NCBI RefSeq assembly: GCF_022846435.1
Contig: NZ_AP025627.1
Coordinates: 1,894,001 to 1,958,000 of the forward strand
Source: Parageobacillus sp. KH3-4
GTDB taxonomy: Bacteria; Bacillota; Bacilli; Bacillales; Anoxybacillaceae
Direction: 5' to 3'
Length of the DNA: 64,000 nucleotides
Shown here piece by piece: positions 9,497 to 17,234 of the stretch. The translations under genes were made by a program, and so were the position numbers. The first letter of the stretch is position 1. Each line of letters starts with the position of its first letter. The notes beneath the pieces were generated by a model. It ran no database searches, had not been told where the DNA came from, and worked only from the letters and a program-made list of their open reading frames with translations.

Positions 9497-9526
9497 AAAA
9501 AGACCGAAATCAATCGGTCTTTTTTT
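9497..9526. terminator. bidirectional intrinsic terminator
   Basis: AAAAAGACCGA pairs with TCGGTCTTTTTTT around a short loop; A-tract on one side and T-tract on the other. On the minus strand it would end transcription of the GNAT gene. Confidence 0.7.
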
Positions 9527-9533
9527 GTATGTC

Positions 9534-9566
9534 CTGTTCAACTATCGCCAACCGTTAGTTGAACAG
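9534..9566. repeat. palindromic CTAACGG repeat, copy 1
   Basis: An 11-base perfect stem (CTGTTCAACTA / TAGTTGAACAG) with loop TCGCCAACCGT, starting eight bases past the GNAT pseudogene stop. On the minus strand the core reads CTAACGGTTGGCGATAG and is shared with the copies at 10108 and 17128. Confidence 0.6.
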
Positions 9567-9573
9567 CTCATCA

Positions 9574-10050
9574 TTAAACTAACTTCTTCACAAATAAAAC
9601 TCTATCTTGATTTGGTCCATCATAATCAGCATATACAGAAACTCCGTCCATTTCTTTATCTCCGTTTTTCTCGATTTCAAATCCCATTTTTGTATGAAAT
9701 GCAATGGAAACTTTGTTCACTGGTGAAGTTACACAACGGACGATATTCCGGCCATTCTTTTTCACAATATGAAAAAATTCATTGTAAAGTCGTTTTCCAA
9801 TATCTTGTTTCCTATAATCTGGATGAACCCCAACAAAGTGTATATATGCTTCTTATGGATATGTTTGGGATAGAAAACCTATCAAAAATCCAACGATTTT
9901 TCCATCTTTTTCGGCAATGAAACTTGTATTTTTAAAATGTTCGAAGAATAATTTTGGCAACTTATCAGACATCTGTCTTCCGCCCCACCACTCATTGATT
10001 AGTGGAGATATTACATAGTAGTCTGACCCTTTCACTGAACGAATTTCCAT
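9574..10050 (-). pseudogene. GNAT N-acetyltransferase with one premature stop
   Basis: A single frame of about 158 codons from the ATG at 10050 (MEIRSVKGSDYYVISPLINEWW) to 9574, interrupted only by a TAA at 9853-9855 between FLSQTYP and [14 protein letters not shown]. The acetyl-CoA binding motif follows as [14 protein letters not shown], and the C-terminal strand reads [14 protein letters not shown]. Everything else is intact, so this is a recent nonsense mutation or a sequencing error. The parent family acetylates unknown small-molecule or protein amines. It is flanked on both sides by CTAACGG repeats. Confidence 0.8.
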
Positions 10051-10107
10051 CTTAATCCCCCTAATTGTAAAAGTACGACTATCATAAAGGCAAATTTAGT
10101 GTTATTC

Positions 10108-10190
10108 TTCAACTAATCCGCCCGTTAGCCGACCATGAAGCGAGCTTCACCATAAATGATGGAAGCTAATCTGTTCTTCCGTGCGAGCTG
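10108..10190. repeat. palindromic CTAACGG repeat, copy 2
   Basis: Lies directly 3' of the uridine-kinase-like gene. On the minus strand it reads GAAGCTCGCTTCATGG, then GGCTAACGGGCGGATTAG, then TTGAAG. It aligns over about 80 bases with copy 3 (17128-17205), including TCCATCATNNATGG and the GAAGCTCGCT block, and shares only the core with copy 1. Confidence 0.6.
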
Positions 10191-10197
10191 AATGAAC

Positions 10198-10798
10198 TTA
10201 TCTAGTCCCATCAACAACAAGGTCTGCTCTTTCGTGTGGTTTGTGTTTTTCAACATAAATATCTTCACAAATTATTTTCCCACATATCACGAGCTTTTTC
10301 TCCGTCTCTTTGCAAACCTCTCGCAAGCCGTATTTCTCTTGGACAATCAACCCAAATTGTGAAATCGTATTTTTCTGATAATTCTTTGCGAATGGAGTAC
10401 ACACCTTCTATTATCACAATGCCACCAACAGGAACCATACGCCATTCTGCTAAACTGTCAGTTTCCCAATCATATCGTTGATAATACCCCTCTTTATCTT
10501 GGCTAATGGGTTCAAGCACTTGATTTAATACACGTTTCCAATCAAAATCTGCACCGACAGGCTTTTTTGTTGGGTGCGTATTTATAATTTGAGCAGAAGG
10601 AAGATAAAAATCATCCATATGAACAATCGTTACATTAGAACATTCTTCTTTTAATTTATCAGATAATGTGCTTTTTCCTGAGCCCCCACAACCATCTATT
10701 CCGATTAGAAGCGTAGATTGTTTTCTGGGAATTTTGTCTATAGACCTTACCAATTGTTCGAAAGTTTTAAATTTACCTTTTTTTGTTATCAAATTCAC
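10198..10798 (-). pseudogene. uridine kinase-like P-loop kinase, frameshifted near the end
   Basis: The GTG at 10798 (RBS AGGTGG) is preferred over the TTG at 10816. The protein has a P-loop (GIDGCGGSGKSTLSDKL), the catalytic MDDFY motif, a Walker-B-like GGIVIIEGVY, and the lid region CPREIRLARGLQRDG. At about 10270 the frame shifts after DMWENN; the conserved end EDIYVEKHKPHERADLVVDG continues in the next frame to a TAA at 10198. The lost residues are only a few, so the shift could be an assembly error. This family phosphorylates uridine or related nucleosides; the exact substrate is unknown. Confidence 0.75.
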
Positions 10799-11098
10799 TA
10801 AATCACCACCTTTCAATCCGCTAAAATATTACGATATTCTATGTTTAAAGCAGGATTACTCGCGTAGCATTACATTAATGTTAATAAATTAGGTAGCAGC
10901 AGTAACAAGAACTAAACTTCCCGCAAAAATATTATTGCTTCATTATGTAACAAATAGCTCTGAACGGAAGTTTGGCAAAAAATTTTTCGTGTTTGAAGGG
11001 CTTCCTACACAAAATACCAATCAGATTTACATCTGGTGCCAGCTTCGGCGGTTGTTTTCGCCAAGCAGATCAAAACTTTTATAGTTGTCGTTCCCTAT
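10799..11098. other. intergenic, nothing recognised
   Basis: AT-rich, should contain the promoter of the kinase gene; no motif strong enough to call. Confidence 0.35.
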
Positions 11099-11983
11099 TT
11101 AAATGATAAGTAATGCATCCCTTTGAATCGTTACATTCACCGGAGTTTTCATGAGAATCTCGCCATCGCCTTGTACAATAACTGGAAATTCAGAGATAAC
11201 TTCTACTTGTTTTCCTTTGATCATGGTTACACCAGAATGAAAAAGATGTTTGCCTTTATACGCCTTCGGAAAAGTGCGCAACAAATCCCATTTTGTTATG
11301 CTGTGTACGATACAAATGTCGAAAAGTCCATCATTATAACAAGCATCCGGACATATTCTAATACCCCCACCATAATTTGGAATATTAGCAATAGCAATTA
11401 ACCATACATTAAAAAAAACTAGGTTCTCCCCATCAACCTTTAATTGAATGTTGACAGGGCGATATTTTAATAAAACATGCAAGAAACTAAGCCCATAGGA
11501 AAGAGCACCCAATCTAATGAAATTTAACCATTTTTTATATTTGGAATCATTATTTACCTCGGCCACTTTGCCATCAAAACCGATCCCCGCTACAGTGATG
11601 CAGTATTCTTCGCCAATTCTTCCAATATCGATTTTTCTTTGCTTTCCCATTAAAATACGTTCTAGTGCTTTTTTATAATCCATTGGTATATCAAGAGCTC
11701 TTGCAAAATCATTTCCCGATCCTGCAGGAATAACACCTAAAGGTATATTCGAACCGATTAACCCGTTAGCAACATCATGAACTGTACCATCTCCACCTAC
11801 AGCGACAACCGCATAACATTTTTCAGAAGACAGCTCCTTAGCGATTTCCACTGCATGTTTTGGACGTTCGGTAAAACGGACTTGATAATTTATCCGTTTC
11901 TCTTGAAGCAACTTCTCAACTTTTTTCCAAACTTTTAGTCCTTTTCCGTTTCCCGAGATTTTATTGACGATAAAATAATACAT
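11099..11983 (-). CDS. diacylglycerol kinase-family lipid kinase
   Basis: A 294-residue protein from the ATG at 11983 (RBS AAGGAAAG); the longer frame to 12031 lacks a site. The kinase motif GGDGTVHDVANGL is at about residues 60-72, followed by GVIPAGSGNDFARALDIP, both hallmarks of the DAGK_cat/YegS/BmrU family. The C-terminal beta sandwich domain carries GGGIRICPDACYNDG and ends in VQGDGEILMKTPV, the usual substrate/metal region. It probably phosphorylates a membrane lipid such as diacylglycerol. The neighbouring plsC on the same strand suggests phospholipid or glycolipid remodelling. Confidence 0.9.
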   Translation of the reverse strand: MYYFIVNKISGNGKGLKVWKKVEKLLQEKRINYQVRFTERPKHAVEIAKELSSEKCYAVVAVGGDGTVHDVANGLIGSNIPLGVIPAGSGNDFARALDIPMDYKKALERILMGKQRKIDIGRIGEEYCITVAGIGFDGKVAEVNNDSKYKKWLNFIRLGALSYGLSFLHVLLKYRPVNIQLKVDGENLVFFNVWLIAIANIPNYGGGIRICPDACYNDGLFDICIVHSITKWDLLRTFPKAYKGKHLFHSGVTMIKGKQVEVISEFPVIVQGDGEILMKTPVNVTIQRDALLII

Positions 11984-12260
11984 AAACAGATCTTTCCTTT
12001 TTATTAGAAATCGCAACAATTCGCAGGACATGCGAAAATCGGTTTATTGTGCCATTCCATAACTAGGATTGTTTTCATTAATTTTACCATTTCACCATCT
12101 ATTTTTTAATAGCAATTTTTCCCCTTTGATCAGGAAAATATGCAAAGTTATCTAACGCGGGACAAATATGAACGGGAATCACTGGAAAATACAAGGGATT
12201 GATGTTGCTTTTTCTTTGCCTAAATTTACTGCCATATCCTTAGAAAAATTTATTGTCAAC

Positions 12261-12845
12261 TTATGCATGTATTTCTCTAAGCTCTCTTGAGCGATTCATA
12301 ACAGCCTCTGCAAGTACAGTATAATTGGAACATTTAAGTTCATCTAAATACATTATTGGCCCAACCACAATTTTTACCGTCTTTCGAAGCCACTTTTTCG
12401 TATCCATATAAATAATCGCCACCGGAAGAACAGGTGCCCCTGTTTTTACCCCTAAAAAAGCCACCCCTTTTTTCGGTTTGACAATCTCCCCATTTTTACA
12501 TCTTTTACCTTCCGGGAAAATTCCAAGCACTCCCCCGTTTTCAATCACCTTTAAGGCACGGCGGACAGGGCGAATGACAATTCCACTTTGTCGGTCCACA
12601 GGAATAGCATGAAGTTTTTGAAAAAACCAATTGGCAATACGTCGCTGAAACAGTTCCTTCTTCGCTAAAAAATGAATTTTTCGGTTAAAGATACTGAAAA
12701 GAATAACAGGATCATAATTGCTTGTATGGTTTGCTGCTACAATGACTGGACCAGTTTTAGGGAAATTTTTGATGCCAATTACTTCAATTCGAAAAATGAA
12801 ACATAAGATTATTTTGGAAATCCATTTCATGCTTGTATAGAACAT
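12261..12845 (-). CDS. 1-acyl-glycerol-3-phosphate acyltransferase (PlsC family)
   Basis: 194 residues with one N-terminal membrane segment (about 5-22), the catalytic NHTSNYDP (HX4D) box at residue 37 onward, the FPEGKR substrate box, and PVLPVAIIYMDT. These are the canonical blocks of cytoplasmic-face lysophosphatidate acyltransferases. GGGTGAAGAAGC precedes the ATG. It lies upstream of the lipid kinase on the same strand, with a 277-base gap, and divergent to an alcohol dehydrogenase. This is likely an accessory copy and not the housekeeping plsC. Confidence 0.9.
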   Translation of the reverse strand: MFYTSMKWISKIILCFIFRIEVIGIKNFPKTGPVIVAANHTSNYDPVILFSIFNRKIHFLAKKELFQRRIANWFFQKLHAIPVDRQSGIVIRPVRRALKVIENGGVLGIFPEGKRCKNGEIVKPKKGVAFLGVKTGAPVLPVAIIYMDTKKWLRKTVKIVVGPIMYLDELKCSNYTVLAEAVMNRSRELREIHA

Positions 12846-12968
12846 GCTTCTTCACCCATTACCATAAGAAAAACGTTGTTTAAATTCGCTATTATGTATA
12901 ATTTGCTACTCCAAAGTACACATTATACTTACTAACCAAAATATTCTATACCAGGGGGTGATGTAACA

Positions 12969-14195
12969 ATGAATTCCATTCAATTTGAATACAGCGTGCC
13001 TCGGTATGCCTTAAGTAAAATAATGGGTAAAGTTTCAAAGTCTTTTTATTGGAACTCCAAATTATCCTGCGTTCGATTACGCCGTGTTGAAGTACCCAAA
13101 CTTCCAAACGATGAATGGGTAAAAGTAAAGGTAAAGTACGGAGGAATCTGTGGAAGTGACTTAAATCTCATCCTTTTAAAGGATAGTCCAGTCACTTCTC
13201 CGTTTGCGTCTTTTCCATTTACGATTGGACATGAAGTGGTAGGAACGATTGAAGAAGTTGGTTCAAAGGTGGAAAACATGAATGTCGGAGACCGTGTAGT
13301 CATTGACCCAATATTATCATGTATAACAAGAGGAATTGCAGACCCTTGTCCTAATTGCCGGCGCGGTGATTACAACCTTTGCCATTTTATGGTCGAGGGA
13401 GAAATTTCGCCGGGATTGTTAATAGGCACTTGCCGTGATACCGGCGGAAGCTGGGGATCTTATCTTGTTGCACATAAAAGCCAAGTATTAAAGCTTCCTG
13501 ATAATGTAAATGATTTAAACGGAGTGCTGGTAGAACCTTTTAGCTGTGCCCTGCATGCTGTTTTGCGAAATCCTCCGAAAAAGGGTGATACGGTACTTGT
13601 CATTGGAGCCGGTACAATAGGGATTTGCGTTGTCGCCGCGATTAGAGCGCTTGAATTTCCCTGCCGAATTGTGGTGTTGGCAAAACATGGCTTTCAAGCA
13701 CAGCTTGCTTCCCACTATGGTGCAGATGAAATTATTTATCTTACAAAAAATAAAAATTATATTTACGAAACGGCCAAATCTCTTCATGCAAGCGTGTTAG
13801 AGCCGTTCTTTGGCGATCCGGTTGTACAAGGCGGAGCCGATCTTATTTTTGAATGCGTCGGTAATAAGCAAAGCATAAACGATGCACTCCGTTTTGCTAG
13901 AAATGGAGGAAAAGTTGTTCTATTGGGATTGGCAGGGATCATGGACGGCGTCGACTGGACGGCCGTTTGGCTTAATGAGCTGGATATTAAAGGAAGCTTT
14001 GCATACAGTACGGAAGAATATAAAGGAAAGAAGATGCGGACGTTACAAATTGCCATTGAATTAATGAGCGATGAAAAGGTGGATTTATCTCCATTAGTAA
14101 CACATCGTTTTCCTTTGGAAAATTACCGTGATGCCTTGCAAACCGTTATTAACAAAGGAAAAGGTCCCATCATGAAAGTAGTATTCGAACCTTAA
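12969..14195 (+). CDS. zinc-dependent alcohol dehydrogenase (MDR family)
   Basis: 408 residues from the ATG at 12969 (RBS GGGGGTGATG). The N-terminal GroES-like domain carries the catalytic zinc site GGICGSDLN and GHEVVGTIEEVG, and a structural zinc lobe including CPNCRRGDYNLC. The Rossmann domain follows with VLVIGAGTIGICVV, and a hydrophobic C-terminal part reads PLVTHRFPLENY. About 40 residues longer than typical MDR enzymes, mostly through an N-terminal extension and an insert at the zinc lobe. Substrate unknown. Co-directional with a class II aldolase, suggesting a small oxidised-alcohol or sugar-phosphate branch. Confidence 0.88.
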   Translation: MNSIQFEYSVPRYALSKIMGKVSKSFYWNSKLSCVRLRRVEVPKLPNDEWVKVKVKYGGICGSDLNLILLKDSPVTSPFASFPFTIGHEVVGTIEEVGSKVENMNVGDRVVIDPILSCITRGIADPCPNCRRGDYNLCHFMVEGEISPGLLIGTCRDTGGSWGSYLVAHKSQVLKLPDNVNDLNGVLVEPFSCALHAVLRNPPKKGDTVLVIGAGTIGICVVAAIRALEFPCRIVVLAKHGFQAQLASHYGADEIIYLTKNKNYIYETAKSLHASVLEPFFGDPVVQGGADLIFECVGNKQSINDALRFARNGGKVVLLGLAGIMDGVDWTAVWLNELDIKGSFAYSTEEYKGKKMRTLQIAIELMSDEKVDLSPLVTHRFPLENYRDALQTVINKGKGPIMKVVFEP

Positions 14196-14236
14196 ATCCT
14201 TTTTTAATACAAAAACATAGTTCGGAGGGAAAGATC

Positions 14237-15328
14237 GTGAGAACTTTCACCATTAGCGGAAACAAGCAAACGCCTTTTTTAAGTTGGCTTGCAGAAGGAA
14301 TAAAAGAGGAATTTTTGTCAAAAGGTTATACGTTTTATTCCGCTCCTGAAGAAAATATTAAACTTGTGTTTCATTTTATTGATCCTGAAAAACCGCGTCC
14401 TTACCGGAGGCAGGCTCAAGCAACATTTGTCGTTTCCGTTATGGAAACATCGGAAAAATCGGAAAACATTCACAAATCGGCCTATCCATATTTAATCAGG
14501 TCTTTAGCCAATCATTTGATGTATATCTTACATAATGAGGATGGAACGACGGATATTTATTTTCTTACACCTGAACAAGGGTTTTACAAATTGACGTATC
14601 GAAAAGGAGAAGCAGAAACACTTTTCAAGCGTATTTATGAAAGATTAGAACCGCTTGCGGCTTCGCAGCTAGTGATTGACAATGATTTTTATGATGACCT
14701 TCCAGAAGAATTGTGGAACGGTGATGAGATTACGAAATCATTAAGCGAATCTGGAAAAAAGCTTGACCGTATGAATTTGCTCCCTGCTCCATTTCCTTTG
14801 GAAGAATATCTTACACCTCGCGATATGCGTCATCTAAAAAAGCTTTACGGAATAGGAGGACTAAGCTATGGAAACCTCAGTGCGAGACGGGACAGGGAAA
14901 GCTTTTGGATGAGTGCAAGCGGAATTAACAAAGCAAATATGAAAACGGTTGGCGAAGATTTCCTTTTAATAAAGGGGTATGATTCTGATAAAAATGCCAT
15001 AAAAGTAAGCGTTCCCCCAAATATAACACCAAAAAGGGCATCTGTTGACGCGATTGAACACTGGATGATTTACAAAGAACACCCGGAGGTAGGGGCGATT
15101 GTACATGTTCATGCTTGGATGGATGGCGTAAGAGCTACAGAGATTAATTATCCATGCGGAACGATTGAACTTGCAAAAACAGTAGCTGAACTTGTCAGAA
15201 ATTCGGAGGATCCTTCTAGAGCGATTATTGGGCTTAAAAACCATGGTTTAACGATCACCGGTACGGATTTAGACGACATTTTTGCACGTATCGAAGGCAA
15301 AATTATTCCCCAAGTACCAATGTCTTAA
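14237..15328 (+). CDS. class II aldolase/adducin-domain protein with N-terminal extension
   Basis: 363 residues from a GTG at 14237 (RBS GGAGGG). The class II aldolase fold occupies roughly residues 195-355: GGLSYGNLSAR, MSASGINKANM, the paired metal-binding HVHAW, and GLKNHGLTITG for the third histidine. The first 180 residues form a separate domain of unknown type, unlike fuculose aldolases or RhaD, which lack it. The active-site acidic residue is plausibly in SVDAIEHWMIYKEHPE. It follows the alcohol dehydrogenase by 41 bases, so the two are probably one transcript. Confidence 0.8.
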   Translation: MRTFTISGNKQTPFLSWLAEGIKEEFLSKGYTFYSAPEENIKLVFHFIDPEKPRPYRRQAQATFVVSVMETSEKSENIHKSAYPYLIRSLANHLMYILHNEDGTTDIYFLTPEQGFYKLTYRKGEAETLFKRIYERLEPLAASQLVIDNDFYDDLPEELWNGDEITKSLSESGKKLDRMNLLPAPFPLEEYLTPRDMRHLKKLYGIGGLSYGNLSARRDRESFWMSASGINKANMKTVGEDFLLIKGYDSDKNAIKVSVPPNITPKRASVDAIEHWMIYKEHPEVGAIVHVHAWMDGVRATEINYPCGTIELAKTVAELVRNSEDPSRAIIGLKNHGLTITGTDLDDIFARIEGKIIPQVPMS

Positions 15329-15385
15329 CCCATTCGTTTCTTAAGATGATGATAAGAGAAAAAACTGTAAACATCATCTGCAATT

Positions 15386-15413
15386 TTGCTGAAGAAATAA
15401 AGCCCGGTACTAT
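15386..15413 (+). promoter_or_regulatory. candidate sigma-A promoter for the DUF2238 gene
   Basis: TTGCTG (-35), 16-base spacer, TACTAT (-10), placed about 40 bases before a structured leader. By-eye match only. Confidence 0.4.
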
Positions 15414-15454
15414 ATGATGATACCGTCAAAAATTTGGTGTAACGATTAAGATAG

Positions 15455-15562
15455 ATAGGAGAATCTCTGAAATAAACGGAGATAGATCGGGGATTGGTCC
15501 TCCCTTGTCAGCAGATGGAATTGTTCAGTCTGATGATAAGGGAAGCAAAGTCCCCTTATTTT
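15455..15562 (+). promoter_or_regulatory. structured leader with mutually exclusive hairpins (candidate attenuator)
   Basis: Three stems can form in the leader of the DUF2238 gene: ATCTCTG/CGGAGAT (15463-15483); CCCTTGTCAGCAGA/TCTGATGATAAGGG (15502-15542, two mismatches); and TAAGGG/CCCTTA (15537-15558) followed by TTTTG. The last two share the TAAGGG arm and so exclude each other, a typical antiterminator/terminator layout. The T-tract is weak. Not matched to a known riboswitch class. Confidence 0.4.
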
Positions 15563-15685
15563 GTTTGCATTTTTTCGAATATGATAACCCATTCTTCGCA
15601 CAACAAGGAAGATATATGCACTGTATGAAACTTGTTTTTTGATGAAATACTGTAAATAAAGCACCTCCCTAAAGGAGTGAATAAC

Positions 15686-16327
15686 GTGAAAAACGATGGA
15701 AGCAGAAAAATTCATCTATTTTTACTATTGGTTATTGTTGCCGTTTTTATTTGGTCAGCGATCAAACCAGCCAGTTACCTGACATGGGCGTTGGAAGTTA
15801 GCCCTGCTGTTGTCGGTTTGATTATCGTCATCGCGGTATACAATAAATTTCGTTTCACTACTCTCTCTTATGTGATTATGACTATTCTCGCCATTATCAT
15901 GTTTGTCGGCGGCCATTATATTTATTCCAAAGTCCCTCTTTTCGATTGGATCAAAGACGCTTACGACTTAAAGCGAAACCATTACGACCGATTTGGGCAT
16001 TTGCTTAAAGGCTTGTTTGCGATTGTGCTGAGAGAAATTTTATTACGAAAAACTCCATTAACGAAAGGTCCTTGGTTATTTACCATTGTTATAAGTATGT
16101 CTCTGGCCATCTCTGCCTTGTACGAGATCATCGAATGGTTAGTTTCCAAAATAAGTAAGGGAGGAGAAGCGTCGAAAAACTTTTTAGGAATTCAAGGTGA
16201 TATTTGGGATACGCAATGGGATATGTTATGTAGCTTGATCGGTTCGATCGCTGCATTGCTTATCTTATCCAAACTGCATGACAAACTGTTAAAAAAAGAA
16301 GCAATAACCCCCAAAGCTCGACACTGA
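15686..16327 (+). CDS. DUF2238 integral membrane protein
   Basis: 213 residues from the GTG at 15686, chosen because AAAGGAG sits eight bases before it; the earlier GTG at 15677 overlaps that site. Six membrane segments are visible. Between segments three and four is the family-typical stretch NHYDRFGHLLKGLF, and the end contains GDIWDTQWDMLCSLIGS, both charged motifs buried in or near the membrane, as in the E. coli YjdF/DUF2238 family. Function is unknown. It has its own promoter and leader. Confidence 0.85.
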   Translation: MKNDGSRKIHLFLLLVIVAVFIWSAIKPASYLTWALEVSPAVVGLIIVIAVYNKFRFTTLSYVIMTILAIIMFVGGHYIYSKVPLFDWIKDAYDLKRNHYDRFGHLLKGLFAIVLREILLRKTPLTKGPWLFTIVISMSLAISALYEIIEWLVSKISKGGEASKNFLGIQGDIWDTQWDMLCSLIGSIAALLILSKLHDKLLKKEAITPKARH

Positions 16328-16340
16328 CTAGGCAAACAAC

Positions 16341-16381
16341 ACGTTCACCAGCACTTGCGGCACCAAGGGTGTTGGTGAACG
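16341..16381. terminator. long hairpin downstream of the DUF2238 gene
   Basis: CGTTCACCAGCAC pairs with GTGTTGGTGAACG around a central loop. No T-tract follows on either strand, so it may be an mRNA 3'-end stabiliser rather than a true intrinsic terminator. The stretch 16382-16643 beyond it holds no recognisable gene. Confidence 0.45.
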
Positions 16382-16643
16382 ATCGGGCATACTTTACACG
16401 TGTATTTAGGAGTTCACAGGAAAGTGGTTGTCAAGCCCTTGACGAAACAGAATGCTCCAGGACTTCAAACTGCCGAACTCCGGTTTTTTCATGTTCCAGA
16501 AAACAATAACAAAAAAGTTGTTGAAAATCGGCTGTGGAAACTATTACTGTATGTGTTATGTTGCAACCTTATTCATAACCTCCAGTTTTAGTTTTGCAAC
16601 GCCTTCATTAACATTAGAAAAAGTATTCTCGAACGATAAAAAC

Positions 16644-17090
16644 TTAACTCACATCTCTTCCCCATAAACTATTTAACAACAACATATAACACGTGAATAT
16701 TACAGAAACGATTATAAAAACCATCGGTATCCATTTGAATGTTTCCGCTTTTCTAAAAGATATAATAAAAATAATAGTCGCAAAAAATGTAACAATATAA
16801 AATACAGAGAATAAAGCATATCGAGTAAAAGGGCCTAAGAACAAACTAAGTACTGAAAATTGAACAAGAAAGGCTAAAATGGAGATAGAAACCCACTTGA
16901 GATTCCCCTTTATTTTCCCGATGCTTATGATGGATAAAATGGTTGAATATAAAATCAGTAACGTAAGAAGCCATTCATACAGGAAAAACAAAGATTCGTT
17001 ATAGACTGCAAATAAATAACCAACAACAGAAAGAGGTATGATCGTAAGTAGCAAAAGGATGTGTATTTTTATATATTTCACTTCTCCCAT
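16644..17090 (-). CDS. multi-pass membrane protein, unknown
   Basis: 148 residues from the ATG at 17090 with AAGGGGGAGAGAAG upstream. Five hydrophobic helices are visible with short loops (for example GKIKGNLK and SFRKAETFK). No catalytic motif. The next gene upstream on the same strand is the RelA-like/TGS protein, and a CTAACGG repeat lies between them. Confidence 0.65.
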   Translation of the reverse strand: MGEVKYIKIHILLLLTIIPLSVVGYLFAVYNESLFFLYEWLLTLLILYSTILSIISIGKIKGNLKWVSISILAFLVQFSVLSLFLGPFTRYALFSVFYIVTFFATIIFIISFRKAETFKWIPMVFIIVSVIFTCYMLLLNSLWGRDVS

Positions 17091-17127
17091 CTTCTCTCCC
17101 CCTTATAACATAACTATATTCACATTT

Positions 17128-17205
17128 CACTAACCGTACCGTTAGCAACTATGAGCGAGCTTCGCCATCGATGATGGAAACTAATTTATCTTCCATGGGA
17201 GTTGG
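17128..17205. repeat. palindromic CTAACGG repeat, copy 3
   Basis: Immediately 3' of the RelA-like gene. On the minus strand: GAAGCTCGCTCATAG, then TGCTAACGGTACGGTTAG. CTAAC and GTTAG form an inverted pair. Aligns over most of its length with copy 2 at 10108-10190. Confidence 0.6.
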
Positions 17206-17234
17206 ACAATGCTTCATAATTTTCTTTTATTGCT

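Noticed and set aside
15481-15560. Fluoride riboswitch before the DUF2238 gene
   Set aside because: GGGGAUUGG and CUGAUGAU recall parts of the consensus, but the order and the invariant core do not match, and the gene is not a fluoride exporter.
9534-17205. True integron
   Set aside because: No intI gene in the window, and the repeats only loosely resemble attC boxes; kept as a cassette-like hypothesis only.
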